A stretch of 20,330 nucleotides of DNA from Candidatus Andersenbacteria bacterium RIFCSPHIGHO2_02_FULL_45_11 (lineage in GTDB: Bacteria; Patescibacteriota; Andersenbacteria; UBA10190), in the NCBI GenBank assembly GCA_001817055.1, contig MHHP01000037.1, positions 15,617-35,946 on the forward strand. Direction: 5' to 3'. This document shows, in pieces, positions 13,940 through 20,330 of the stretch. The translations under genes were made by a program, and so were the position numbers. Below the pieces are notes generated by a model, which worked only from the letters and a program-made list of their open reading frames with translations, ran no database searches and was not told where the DNA came from. Numbering within the stretch: position 1 is the stretch's first letter; the number at the start of each line of letters is the position of its first letter.

Positions 13940-16177
13940 ATGCGGTTAAATCCCTTCAAGAAAGCGTCTAAGCGCGGAAATAGCCCTTGGCTCAAGCCGC
14001 AAACGAAGCGAGCCACCATTGGGGTTATTCTGATCGCTTTTTCAATTATTGCGTTTTTAAGCTTCTTTAAGGCTGCGGGGCCATCTGGAATTTTTATACT
14101 ACTTTTGCTGCGCCGACTATTTGGCATTTTAGGGTACATAGCCCCATTTGTCTTTATATACATGGGCATATCGCTCGTGCGTTCTCGCGAGGAGCCAATG
14201 CCCCGTATTCAAAAAGTGGGTGTATTGCTCCTTATTGCGGGCGTGCTAGGAGTTTTTCATGTAGTGGGTATTCCGGTAGAAGATGCATATCAGGTTGCAG
14301 ATGAGGGGCGAGGCGGCGGAATGATTGGCTTTTTGCTCGCGTACCCTATCAGCCGTGCATTTTCTTCTATTGCATCATCGCTCATTTTTCTATGCGCAAT
14401 GGGTGTTGGAATATTCTTGACGTTTAATATTTCTCCTAGCGATGTACGGCAATATTTTGCATCTCTATGGCCTATCCGTCGACTGGCGGAGGGTGAAGGA
14501 GAAGAAGGTGCTTTGGATAGTGAAAGTGAGGATACGTTCACACAAGACACCTCCAAGTCTCCATTGCCACTGTTTCGCGTAAGCAGAAAAGTAGCATCAA
14601 GCGCATCAACTGATCCGGCTCAGCTTAAATTAGAAGCGGAGCAGCGCGCAAAGGAAGAAGATCAGAAAGAACGCATGCGCGCCCAGGTACGCTCTGCGAA
14701 TAAAAAGTATGTACCGCCATCGCTCGATATTCTGCATTCATCTATCAGTAAGCCAGATAGCGGGAACGTTGAGGCGAATAAGCAAAAGATTCAAACGACG
14801 CTCGAAAAGTTTGGCATTATGGTAACTATGGGCAAGGTAAGTGTTGGCCCTACGGTTGCGCAGTATACGCTGCGTCCCGATGAAGGGGTAAAGCTTGCAC
14901 GCATTACTGCGTTACAAAACGATTTAGCACTTGCCCTGGCAGCTCACCCTATTCGTATTGAAGCGCCAATTCCGAATACAAACATGGTGGGTATTGAAAT
15001 TCCGAATAAGGACGTTTCGCTTGTGCGTCTCAAGGAGTTGCTTGCGTCTAAAGAATTTCGACAAGCGCCATCTCCTCTTACAATTGTATTGGGCAAAGAC
15101 GTTGCCGGGCAAAGCCAGGTGGGCACTATCGAATCTATGCCACATTTGCTGATTGCCGGAGCTACTGGTTCTGGAAAATCTATCTTTATTAATACCTTAA
15201 TTCTCTCGTTGCTTTATCGTAATTCTCCGGCACTGGTCCGTATGATTTTGGTGGATCCGAAACGTGTAGAGCTATCGCTGTATAACGGGATTCCGCATTT
15301 GTTAACACCTGTTATTACGGAGCCGGATAAAACGGTAAATGCATTAAAGTGGGCAGTAAAAGAAATGGATCGGCGGTATCGTCTGCTTGCAGAATCCGGT
15401 TCTCGTAACTTGCCTTCATTTAATGCGAATAACCCCGATGATGCCATGCCACTGATTGTAATCGTCATTGATGAGTTGGCAGATCTTATGGCAACGTCTG
15501 CTCGTGATGTAGAGGGGATGATAGTACGGCTTGCACAAATGGCGCGTGCTATCGGTATCCACTTGGTTCTTGCTACGCAACGGCCTTCGGTAAACGTAAT
15601 TACGGGGTTAATTAAGGCCAATGTGCCTACTCGTGTTGCCTTTAACGTTGCATCTCAAATCGACTCTCGAACCATACTGGATGCTGCAGGCGCTGAAAAA
15701 CTTTTGGGGAGTGGCGACATGTTGTATCTACCGGGTGACCGTGCAAAGCCGGTGCGCCTCCAGGGTGGTTTTATTTCTGAGGAAGAAGTGCGGCAAGTGG
15801 TGCAAGATATACGAGATAAGAACCCAATAGATCCGGGGCATGATGATTCTATTATAACCCCTGCCCATACTGGCAGTAACGAAGCAGGCGATGCGGGAGA
15901 CGATGTGCTTTTTGAAGAGGCAAAGCGTATTGTGATTGAATCCGGAAAAGCATCTGCATCGTTATTGCAACGACGTCTGCGGGTGGGGTATTCCCGTGCT
16001 GCGCGCCTCTTGGATATGCTAGAAGAATATGGGGTTATTGGTATGCAAGAGGGTAATAAGCCAAGGGATATTCTCATGATGTCGGATGAAGGGTTTGGGG
16101 ATACACTTCAAGAAAATCGAGTTGCACCTCTGGAAGTTGCGGAAGAAGAGTCTTCAAAGCCGCAAAGCCCATGGTAG
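13940..16177 (+). CDS. ftsK: DNA translocase FtsK/SpoIIIE family
   Basis: The 745-residue protein pumps DNA through the closing septum and supports chromosome dimer resolution. The N-terminal part has about four hydrophobic segments (roughly residues 28-50, 55-77, 90-112 and 135-160). A short charged linker leads to the motor domain, with Walker A GATGSGKS near residue 407 and Walker B VIDELADLM near 508, then the ATQRPSVNVITG motif. The C-terminal gamma winged helix (about 655-715, KASASLLQRRLRVGYSRAAR) is the part that reads KOPS-like sites. I chose the ATG at 13940, after a TACAAT box, over an upstream TTG in the same frame. It overlaps the next gene by 7 bases. Confidence 0.96.
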   Translation: MRLNPFKKASKRGNSPWLKPQTKRATIGVILIAFSIIAFLSFFKAAGPSGIFILLLLRRLFGILGYIAPFVFIYMGISLVRSREEPMPRIQKVGVLLLIAGVLGVFHVVGIPVEDAYQVADEGRGGGMIGFLLAYPISRAFSSIASSLIFLCAMGVGIFLTFNISPSDVRQYFASLWPIRRLAEGEGEEGALDSESEDTFTQDTSKSPLPLFRVSRKVASSASTDPAQLKLEAEQRAKEEDQKERMRAQVRSANKKYVPPSLDILHSSISKPDSGNVEANKQKIQTTLEKFGIMVTMGKVSVGPTVAQYTLRPDEGVKLARITALQNDLALALAAHPIRIEAPIPNTNMVGIEIPNKDVSLVRLKELLASKEFRQAPSPLTIVLGKDVAGQSQVGTIESMPHLLIAGATGSGKSIFINTLILSLLYRNSPALVRMILVDPKRVELSLYNGIPHLLTPVITEPDKTVNALKWAVKEMDRRYRLLAESGSRNLPSFNANNPDDAMPLIVIVIDELADLMATSARDVEGMIVRLAQMARAIGIHLVLATQRPSVNVITGLIKANVPTRVAFNVASQIDSRTILDAAGAEKLLGSGDMLYLPGDRAKPVRLQGGFISEEEVRQVVQDIRDKNPIDPGHDDSIITPAHTGSNEAGDAGDDVLFEEAKRIVIESGKASASLLQRRLRVGYSRAARLLDMLEEYGVIGMQEGNKPRDILMMSDEGFGDTLQENRVAPLEVAEEESSKPQSPW

Positions 16178-16833
16178 GGGTACGCCCGGGCAAGAGCGAC
16201 CATCAAGAAGGCTTAGGTGCGCGCCTTACGGCAGCTCGCAACCGCAAGCGAATTTCGCTTGCAGATGCTTCGCGAGATCTGCATATCCCACTCAATCAGC
16301 TTGTGGGATTAGAAGAGGAAGATTTTTCTGTATTTGCCGCAGAGCTGTATGCGCGAGGCGCGTACCGTGCATATGCGATGTATCTGGGAATATATGACAA
16401 GATGGCATCGCGAGAATTTTATCGCACACTAACGCATGTTCGTCAGCGTGTTCCGCTTAAGTTGCATACTCCAGAAACTTTTTTACAATCACTTATTAAC
16501 CCTCGCCTTATTTTTATTGCAGGGTGTGTGAGTGTTGCGCTACTTGTAGGCGGATACATAGCATGGCAAGTGCAATCGTTTTGGCGATTACCTGCCCTTA
16601 CTATTGAAGGTTCGCTATCTCGCTTAGTGTCGGAGCCTAGCGCGGTGATTACTGGGCGTACGGAAGACTTGGCGCGCATCACGGTAAATGGGGAGCCCGT
16701 GTTGCTCCATGATGACGCAACATTCTCTGTTCCCCTCAATCTCCGCCCCGGAATAAACCCGGTTCGGGTTGAGGCGACGAATGCCGCTGGCCGTGTGAGG
16801 GCGCAGCAGCTCTTCTTGCTCCGCTCCTCGTAA
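16171..16833 (+). CDS. RodZ-like membrane protein with HTH_25 domain
   Basis: The 220-residue protein has an N-terminal helix-turn-helix of the RodZ type (about residues 14-78: [20 protein letters not shown], then [15 protein letters not shown]), a basic stretch, one membrane helix (about 112-132) and an extracytoplasmic beta-rich domain (about 142-217, [20 protein letters not shown]) like the Glucodextranase B/Big-type domains. RodZ links MreB to the cell-wall machinery. Here the ATG lies inside the last codons of ftsK, so the two are translationally linked and probably act in division or envelope shape. MreB is not in this window, so the partner is unknown. Confidence 0.85.
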   Translation: MVGVRPGKSDHQEGLGARLTAARNRKRISLADASRDLHIPLNQLVGLEEEDFSVFAAELYARGAYRAYAMYLGIYDKMASREFYRTLTHVRQRVPLKLHTPETFLQSLINPRLIFIAGCVSVALLVGGYIAWQVQSFWRLPALTIEGSLSRLVSEPSAVITGRTEDLARITVNGEPVLLHDDATFSVPLNLRPGINPVRVEATNAAGRVRAQQLFLLRSS

Positions 16834-16844
16834 GCGGGTACGCT
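16816..16844 (+). promoter_or_regulatory. recA promoter, predicted leaderless
   Basis: TTGCTC at 16816-16821 and TACGCT at 16839-16844 have a 17-base spacer. The -10 box ends 6 bases before the recA ATG at 16851. The -35 falls in the end of the rodZ-like gene. No SD site, and no recognisable LexA box. Confidence 0.5.
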
Positions 16845-16850
16845 TACTAC

Positions 16851-17918
16851 ATGACACCAGACCAAACAAAAACCAAAGAGAAAGTAAGTCTGCCAGTCGG
16901 CAGGGAAGCACCTGTTCAGACCGATCGTGAAATAGCAGTGGGGTCCGCTGTAGATAGTATTAAAGAGAAATTTGGCGATGGCGCCATTATGCGCTTGGGT
17001 GAGGTAAAAAAGGTTGATATTGATGCAATACCCACCGGCTCTGTTTCGCTCGATATTGCACTTGGAATTGGTGGCGTGCCGCGCGGCCGTGTAGTTGAAA
17101 TTTATGGCCCAGAATCATCCGGCAAATCCACGCTTGCACTTCACATTACTGCCAACTGTCAGAAAAAGGGCGGTACTGTTGCATATATTGATGCAGAACA
17201 TGCACTCGATCCGCAGTATGCAAAAAAGGTTGGAGTAAATTTGCAAGACTTGCTCATCAGTCAGCCGGATAACGGAGAACAGGGGTTAGACATTGTAGAA
17301 ACATTGGTAAAATCCGGTGCGGTTGATTTGATTATAGTTGATTCAGTTGCGGCTCTAACTCCTCGTGCGGAAATTGAAGGGGAAATGGGAGACTCGCACA
17401 TGGGCTTGCAAGCACGTTTGATGAGCCAAGCATTACGAAAATTAACTGGGATTGTTGCCAAGACAAATACCACTGTTATTTTTATTAATCAGATTCGAAT
17501 GAAAATCGGTGTGGTGTTTGGGAACCCGGAAGAAACAACGGGAGGCAAGGCGCTCAAGTTCTACTCTTCTGTACGGCTTGAAATTCGTCGGCGGGCGCAG
17601 ATTAAAATGGGAGAGAAGATTATTGGTTCTCGTGCATATGTAAAGGTTGTTAAAAACAAAGTTGCTCCGCCATTTCGTGTTGCAGAATTTGATATTATGT
17701 ATAACGAAGGGATTAGCTACGAAGGGGATTTGGTTGATAAAGGCATTGAATATAAGTTGATTCAAAAAGCAGGTAGCTGGCTTTCTATGGGCGAAGAAAA
17801 AATCGGACAAGGCCGAGAAGCTTCTAAGGCATACTTGCGGCAAAATCCTAAAATTGCAAAGCAACTAGAAAAAGATATTTGGACAGCTGCCGAAGCGGAC
17901 GATAAAGCGGCGGGGTAG
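16851..17918 (+). CDS. recA: Recombinase RecA
   Basis: RecA (355 residues) forms ATP-dependent filaments on single-stranded DNA for recombination and repair. Visible are the N-terminal helix [20 protein letters not shown], Walker [10 protein letters not shown] (86-94), the [16 protein letters not shown] block, Walker [11 protein letters not shown], the L1 loop [20 protein letters not shown], and L2 [20 protein letters not shown] with GGKALKFY. The N-terminal tail before SAVDS is about 20 residues longer than usual and includes residues encoded by a small CTGCC-AGTC-GGCAG palindrome (16890-16903). The C-terminus lacks a long acidic tail. Repeat R3 and a terminator follow. Confidence 0.99.
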   Translation: MTPDQTKTKEKVSLPVGREAPVQTDREIAVGSAVDSIKEKFGDGAIMRLGEVKKVDIDAIPTGSVSLDIALGIGGVPRGRVVEIYGPESSGKSTLALHITANCQKKGGTVAYIDAEHALDPQYAKKVGVNLQDLLISQPDNGEQGLDIVETLVKSGAVDLIIVDSVAALTPRAEIEGEMGDSHMGLQARLMSQALRKLTGIVAKTNTTVIFINQIRMKIGVVFGNPEETTGGKALKFYSSVRLEIRRRAQIKMGEKIIGSRAYVKVVKNKVAPPFRVAEFDIMYNEGISYEGDLVDKGIEYKLIQKAGSWLSMGEEKIGQGREASKAYLRQNPKIAKQLEKDIWTAAEADDKAAG

Positions 17919-17929
17919 ATTCGGTGATC

Positions 17930-18030
17930 CCTTCTCCCCTGACGGGGAGAAGGATAGGATGAGGGGAATTGTAGCCGTAACGAACCCCCTCACCCGCCCT
18001 TCGGGCGACCTCTCCCCGTCTAGGGAGAGG
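17930..18030. repeat. Composite palindromic repeat R3 after recA
   Basis: The left arm CCTTCTCCCC/GGGGAGAAGG (17930-17953) is followed by GATGAGGGG, a spacer, CCCCCTCACC, a nested GCCC-TTC-GGGC hairpin (17996-18006) and the right arm CCTCTCCC/GGGAGAGG (18009-18030). The order matches R2, but the hairpin nested before the right arm differs. It begins 11 bases after the recA stop. Confidence 0.85.
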
Positions 18031-18052
18031 TGATTGTTCTACAAATAAAGAA

Positions 18053-18085
18053 AAAGCTCGGCAGTTTTTGAGGCTGTCGAGCTTT
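18053..18085. terminator. Bidirectional intrinsic terminator
   Basis: AAAGCTCGGCAG (18053-18064) pairs with CTGTCGAGCTTT (18074-18085), a 12-bp stem with one G-T pair and a 9-base loop. On the minus strand the stem ends in a T-rich run (TTTTTCTTTATTTG), suiting the gene at 18109-18351. On the plus strand it ends in TTTGGTTTG and can back up recA termination. Confidence 0.88.
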
Positions 18086-18108
18086 GGTTTGTTATTGAGA
18101 GCTGTTGC

Positions 18109-18351
18109 TTACGGATCGATTTCTGGTCCCGGGTCCTCAATGGTTTCTCCTATTACTGCATCGTGATATGGGTATTTGAATTTTTTGCCACTCGTCAGAT
18201 AGACGTGTGGCTCATCAAACCAATGCTGCACCAGTGCCCAAATTGGCACAATGATCATGGTGGCGCCAAGTACCCAAATGGTCTCCTGCACCTGGCCGGC
18301 AATGAGGAGCCCCAAGCCAACGAAGATAAGAACGGCAACGAGTTTATTCAT
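18109..18351 (-). CDS. Small two-helix membrane protein, unknown function
   Basis: The 80-residue protein has two hydrophobic segments (about residues 3-20 and 25-43) and a polar C-terminal tail of some 35 residues ending in an acidic stretch (IGETIEDPGPEIDP). I do not recognise a family. It is a real gene on context: its own consensus promoter, an AGGGAG SD 5 bases before the ATG, and a strong terminator behind it. It is convergent with recA and divergent from the cyclophilin gene. Confidence 0.8.
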   Translation of the reverse strand: MNKLVAVLIFVGLGLLIAGQVQETIWVLGATMIIVPIWALVQHWFDEPHVYLTSGKKFKYPYHDAVIGETIEDPGPEIDP

Positions 18352-18408
18352 GATTTCTCCCTGCGAAAACGTGGAAAGAACCCTATTTCGTTACACCTGT
18401 AACCCTGT

Positions 18409-18438
18409 ATTATAGACCCATATATACTACTTTGTCAA
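18409..18438 (-). promoter_or_regulatory. Consensus promoter of the small membrane protein gene
   Basis: On the minus strand TTGACA (18438-18433) and TATAAT (18414-18409) are separated by 18 bases. Expected start is near 18402, leaving a leader of about 50 bases with an SD. Both hexamers are perfect, so strong constitutive expression is expected. Confidence 0.88.
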
Positions 18439-18451
18439 ACGCATTTGAGCA

Positions 18452-18537
18452 GGGGAGGTTAGTGAGTGCCGAACCCCTCACCCCCCTTGCCTAACAATGT
18501 AGGCAAGGCACCCTCTCCCAGAATTGGGAGAGGGGAA
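18452..18537. repeat. Composite palindromic repeat R4, left arm shortened
   Basis: GGGGAGGTTAGTGAG is what remains of the left part. The right part is complete: CCCCTCACCC, the nested CCTTGCCTA/TAGGCAAGG hairpin (18485-18508) and CCCTCTCCC/GGGAGAGGG (18511-18534). From the nested hairpin onward it differs from R2 by only one or two bases. It separates the divergent promoters of the small membrane protein and the cyclophilin. Confidence 0.82.
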
Positions 18538-18548
18538 CGGCGATATGC

Positions 18549-18554
18549 TACACT
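18549..18554 (+). promoter_or_regulatory. Cyclophilin gene -10 box, predicted leaderless
   Basis: TACACT ends 7 bases before the ATG at 18562, with GC in front, like the ftsK box. The -35 position would fall in the right arm of repeat R4 and shows no match. No SD site. Confidence 0.5.
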
Positions 18555-18561
18555 ATTAACT

Positions 18562-19182
18562 ATGAACAAAAATACTTTATTATCTTATGTACTATTAGTT
18601 ATAATCGCAGGCGGTGCTTTTTATTTCTTTTCAACAACACAATTATCTCAACCTATGGAACCAAATAAACCGGAACAAGCAGTTGCCACGCCAGAATCAA
18701 CCGGTGTTGCGAATGTCATTCTTAAAACAAATCAGGGCGATATTGGCATTGTTCTTGCTATGGATAAAGCGCCAATTTCAGCAGGTAATTTCTTGAAACT
18801 TGCAACAGATGGTTTTTATAACAAGGTTAAGTTTCATCGTGTTATTTCTGGATTTATGATCCAAGCTGGCGACCCAAATACCAAAGGGGACGATACTGCT
18901 TCATACGGCACGGGTGGGCCTGGGTATACGATTGCAGATGAATTTACGAATGGCTTACCGAATGACAGGGGTACGATTGCAATGGCAAATACGGGCAGGC
19001 CAAATTCTTCAGGCAGTCAGTTCTTCATTAATTTGGTTGATAACGCCTTTTTAAATGGCGGCTATTCTGTATTCGGTAAAGTTGTATCGGGTATGGAGGT
19101 AGTAGATGCGATTGGAAAAACTCAAACAGCAAATGAGCAGCCAGTTACACCGATTGTTATCGAATCGGTTGAAGTGAAGTAA
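18562..19182 (+). CDS. Cyclophilin-type peptidyl-prolyl isomerase, membrane-anchored
   Basis: The 206-residue protein begins with an N-terminal membrane helix or uncleaved signal (about residues 6-23), a polar linker rich in Pro and Glu, then the cyclophilin domain (about 52-206). Catalytic landmarks are VKFHRVISGFMIQAGDP (Arg, Phe, Met, Gln of the active site), GTIAMANTGRPNSSGSQFFI and YSVFGKVVSGMEVVDAI. It catalyses prolyl cis-trans isomerisation and probably helps fold exported proteins. I start it at 18562, after the TACACT box; the open frame extending upstream to 18466 only reads repeat R4. Confidence 0.93.
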   Translation: MNKNTLLSYVLLVIIAGGAFYFFSTTQLSQPMEPNKPEQAVATPESTGVANVILKTNQGDIGIVLAMDKAPISAGNFLKLATDGFYNKVKFHRVISGFMIQAGDPNTKGDDTASYGTGGPGYTIADEFTNGLPNDRGTIAMANTGRPNSSGSQFFINLVDNAFLNGGYSVFGKVVSGMEVVDAIGKTQTANEQPVTPIVIESVEVK

Positions 19183-19190
19183 GTGCGTTT

Positions 19191-19272
19191 CCTCCCCTTT
19201 TCAAGGGGAGGTTAGGTGGGGTGCCTGGTTGTCATTATTCACCCCCTCCAGCTCCCCCTTGAAAAGGGGGAG
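19191..19272. repeat. Composite palindromic repeat R5 between convergent genes
   Basis: The left arm CCTCCCCTT/AAGGGGAGG (19191-19211) is followed by TTAGGTGGGGTG, a spacer, CACCCCCTCCAG and the right arm CTCCCCCTT/AAGGGGGAG (19252-19272). It fills the gap between the cyclophilin stop and the end of the RNHCP gene, so it probably ends both transcripts. This subtype is the closest relative of R1 in the Mur ligase gene. Confidence 0.85.
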
Positions 19273-19275
19273 GGC

Positions 19276-19584
19276 CTACGACTTGCGTTTCATTAACGAG
19301 AAAATAGCATCGCGGTTGTCATCCTGCGCAACTTTATTGCGTTGGATTTTCCCGCACGCTGTGCATTTGTGCGTGAGTATGAGCCTGTCCGGGTCGGTAC
19401 CTTCTGTGCGAATTGCGGTCATTAATGCTGTGCAGAGTGAGGCCCTGTCTCCGGGTAATCGTTCGTCCACATGCATTGATGCGAGGCAGATATTGCAGTG
19501 ATTTCTGCATGTAGATTTTGCAGGAGGAACAGACGCTCCGCATGCGTTGCATATAAACCCCTCGTTGATTGTGATGAACCCCAC
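19276..19584 (-). CDS. RNHCP domain zinc-binding protein
   Basis: The 102-residue protein matches the RNHCP domain: FICNACGASV, then CRNHCNICLAS followed by H-x-D, a GDR step, and HKCTACGKIQRNKVAQDD. The cysteine pairs form probable zinc sites. The molecular role of this family is not known to me; nucleic-acid or ribosome association would fit its position. It starts with GTG three bases after the rpsR stop, and is the last gene of the rpsF-ssb-rpsR operon. The eponymous motif reads R-N-H-C-N here, with Asn in place of Pro. Confidence 0.88.
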   Translation of the reverse strand: MGFITINEGFICNACGASVPPAKSTCRNHCNICLASMHVDERLPGDRASLCTALMTAIRTEGTDPDRLILTHKCTACGKIQRNKVAQDDNRDAIFSLMKRKS

Positions 19585-19587
19585 GGC

Positions 19588-19815
19588 CTATTGTCCGCGG
19601 AAGCGTAGTATGCCCATGTCGCGCGCACGCTTGATTTCGAGTGCAACGGTTCGCTGGTGCTTTGCGCAAGCGCCAGTCTTACGCCGAGGCAAGATCTTGT
19701 TTTGGCCACTCATGAATTTCCGGAGCATTTCTGTATCTTGCATCGGAATTTCTTGCAGCTTTTCAGCGCATAGCATGCATTCTGTTGGGTACTTACGTTG
19801 TTGTTTTTGCATCAT
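19588..19815 (-). CDS. rpsR: 30S ribosomal protein S18
   Basis: The 75-residue protein has the S18 core [31 protein letters not shown]. It keeps the cysteine-containing form: CMLC near the N-terminus and CAKH in the middle form a likely CxxC...CxxH zinc site that many bacteria have lost. S18 sits on the small-subunit platform with S6. The ATG is three bases after the ssb stop with no SD, so translation is likely coupled. Confidence 0.97.
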   Translation of the reverse strand: MMQKQQRKYPTECMLCAEKLQEIPMQDTEMLRKFMSGQNKILPRRKTGACAKHQRTVALEIKRARDMGILRFRGQ

Positions 19816-19818
19816 AGG

Positions 19819-20283
19819 TTAAAAAGGGATATCTTCGATTCTAATTTCTTCATCTGATACGGGAACAGGAGACGCGATCTCTTGCTGGGTTGTGGGTTGT
19901 GCTGGTGTAAACGATGTTGCGGTGCCACTAGACATCTTTACTGCATTGTCCGATTTGCTGCCAAGCATAATCATATTTTCAGCTACAATCTCCGTTCGGT
20001 ATCGCTTCTGGCCTGATGTTTTATCATCCCAGCTCTGGGTTTGCAGATAGCCCTCAATGTATACTTGTCGGCCTTTTGTTAGATACTGCGCTGCAATTTC
20101 TGCTAAGCGTCGCCACGCAATTACGTTGTGAAATTCTGTCTTTTCTTGTTGTGTGCCTGCTTGGTCTTTCCATACGCGGCCCGTGGCAACACCAAATGTG
20201 GTAATCGCAGTTCCTTGCGGAGTGGTTCGCGCCTCCGGATCCCGAGTAAGGCGGCCTATGATCATGACCTTGTTTAAGTCCAT
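19819..20283 (-). CDS. ssb: Single-stranded DNA-binding protein
   Basis: The 154-residue protein has the OB-fold (residues 1-110: MDLNKVMIIGRLTRDPEAR, TEFHNVIAWRRLAEIAAQYL, GRQVYIEGYLQTQSW), a flexible Gln/Thr/Ser/Pro-rich linker, and the conserved acidic tip ending DIPF that recruits repair and replication partners. GAGG lies 9 bases before its ATG. It is between rpsF and rpsR, the standard bacterial order, which allows replication and ribosome genes to be co-expressed. Confidence 0.98.
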   Translation of the reverse strand: MDLNKVMIIGRLTRDPEARTTPQGTAITTFGVATGRVWKDQAGTQQEKTEFHNVIAWRRLAEIAAQYLTKGRQVYIEGYLQTQSWDDKTSGQKRYRTEIVAENMIMLGSKSDNAVKMSSGTATSFTPAQPTTQQEIASPVPVSDEEIRIEDIPF

Positions 20284-20284
20284 A

Positions 20285-20330
20285 TTATTTAACCTCGGTG
20301 ACTAATGCTTCTTCGATCCCTTTTTCTACG
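20285..20330 (-). CDS. rpsF: C-terminal end of probable ribosomal protein S6
   Basis: Only the last 14 codons (VEKGIEEALVTEVK) and the TAA stop are in the window. The sequence alone is too short to identify; the call rests on the conserved rpsF-ssb-rpsR order. The stop is one base before the ssb ATG, so the two are coupled. Confidence 0.6.
   Translation of the reverse strand, partial: VEKGIEEALVTEVK

Noticed and set aside
18466..18561. In-frame upstream extension of the cyclophilin ORF
   Set aside because: It only translates repeat R4 and a promoter, and lacks any signal-like sequence; the membrane helix begins right after ATG 18562.

Overview
The window looks like a chromosomal segment of a Patescibacteria (CPR) bacterium, most likely of the Parcubacteria type. 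This placement rests on compact RNA polymerase subunits, a very short TsaB, an RNHCP zinc protein next to rpsR, an FtsK / RodZ-like / RecA cluster, several genes with no Shine-Dalgarno site, and short spacers broken up by G/C-rich palindromes. TGA is used as a normal stop and TGG encodes Trp, so the recoded (UGA=Gly) CPR lineages are unlikely. The finer taxonomy is inference.

Layout. 1-769: 3' part of a Mur ligase (MurE-like), carrying an in-frame dispersed palindrome. 975-1817: a DinD/BRO-N protein. 1737-2245: mostly non-coding, with two hairpins and one doubtful minus-strand ORF. 2246-5342: a VanX-type D-Ala-D-Ala dipeptidase, then a tightly coupled pair made of a DapF-fold isomerase and a 523-residue protein of unknown function, closed by a strong terminator. 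5433-5807: a short TsaB. 5867-6507: a HicB/HicA-like toxin-antitoxin pair with its own promoter. 6605-13750: rpoB promoter, a long leader with a terminator-like hairpin, rpoB and rpoC. 13940-17918: ftsK, a rodZ-like gene overlapping it, and recA. 18109-18351 (minus): a small two-helix membrane protein with its own promoter and terminator. 18562-19182: a membrane-anchored cyclophilin. 19276-20330 (minus): an rpsF(end)-ssb-rpsR-RNHCP operon.

Two themes cut across the genes. First, five genes (dinD-like, tsaB, ftsK, recA, cyclophilin) have a TANNNT -10 box ending 6 or 7 bases before the ATG and no SD, which predicts leaderless mRNAs; other genes (dapF-like, ssb, the small membrane gene) have SD sites. 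Second, five members of a composite palindrome family (paired CCCTCTCCC/GGGAGAGGG-type hairpins) sit after rpoC, after recA, before and after the cyclophilin gene, and inside the Mur ligase gene.

The best candidate for something undescribed is the coupled pair at 3038-5342. The DapF-fold enzyme keeps both catalytic cysteines but appears to have lost several residues that bind diaminopimelate. Its partner matches no family I can name with confidence, although three segments resemble the BshC (bacillithiol cysteine ligase) pattern.
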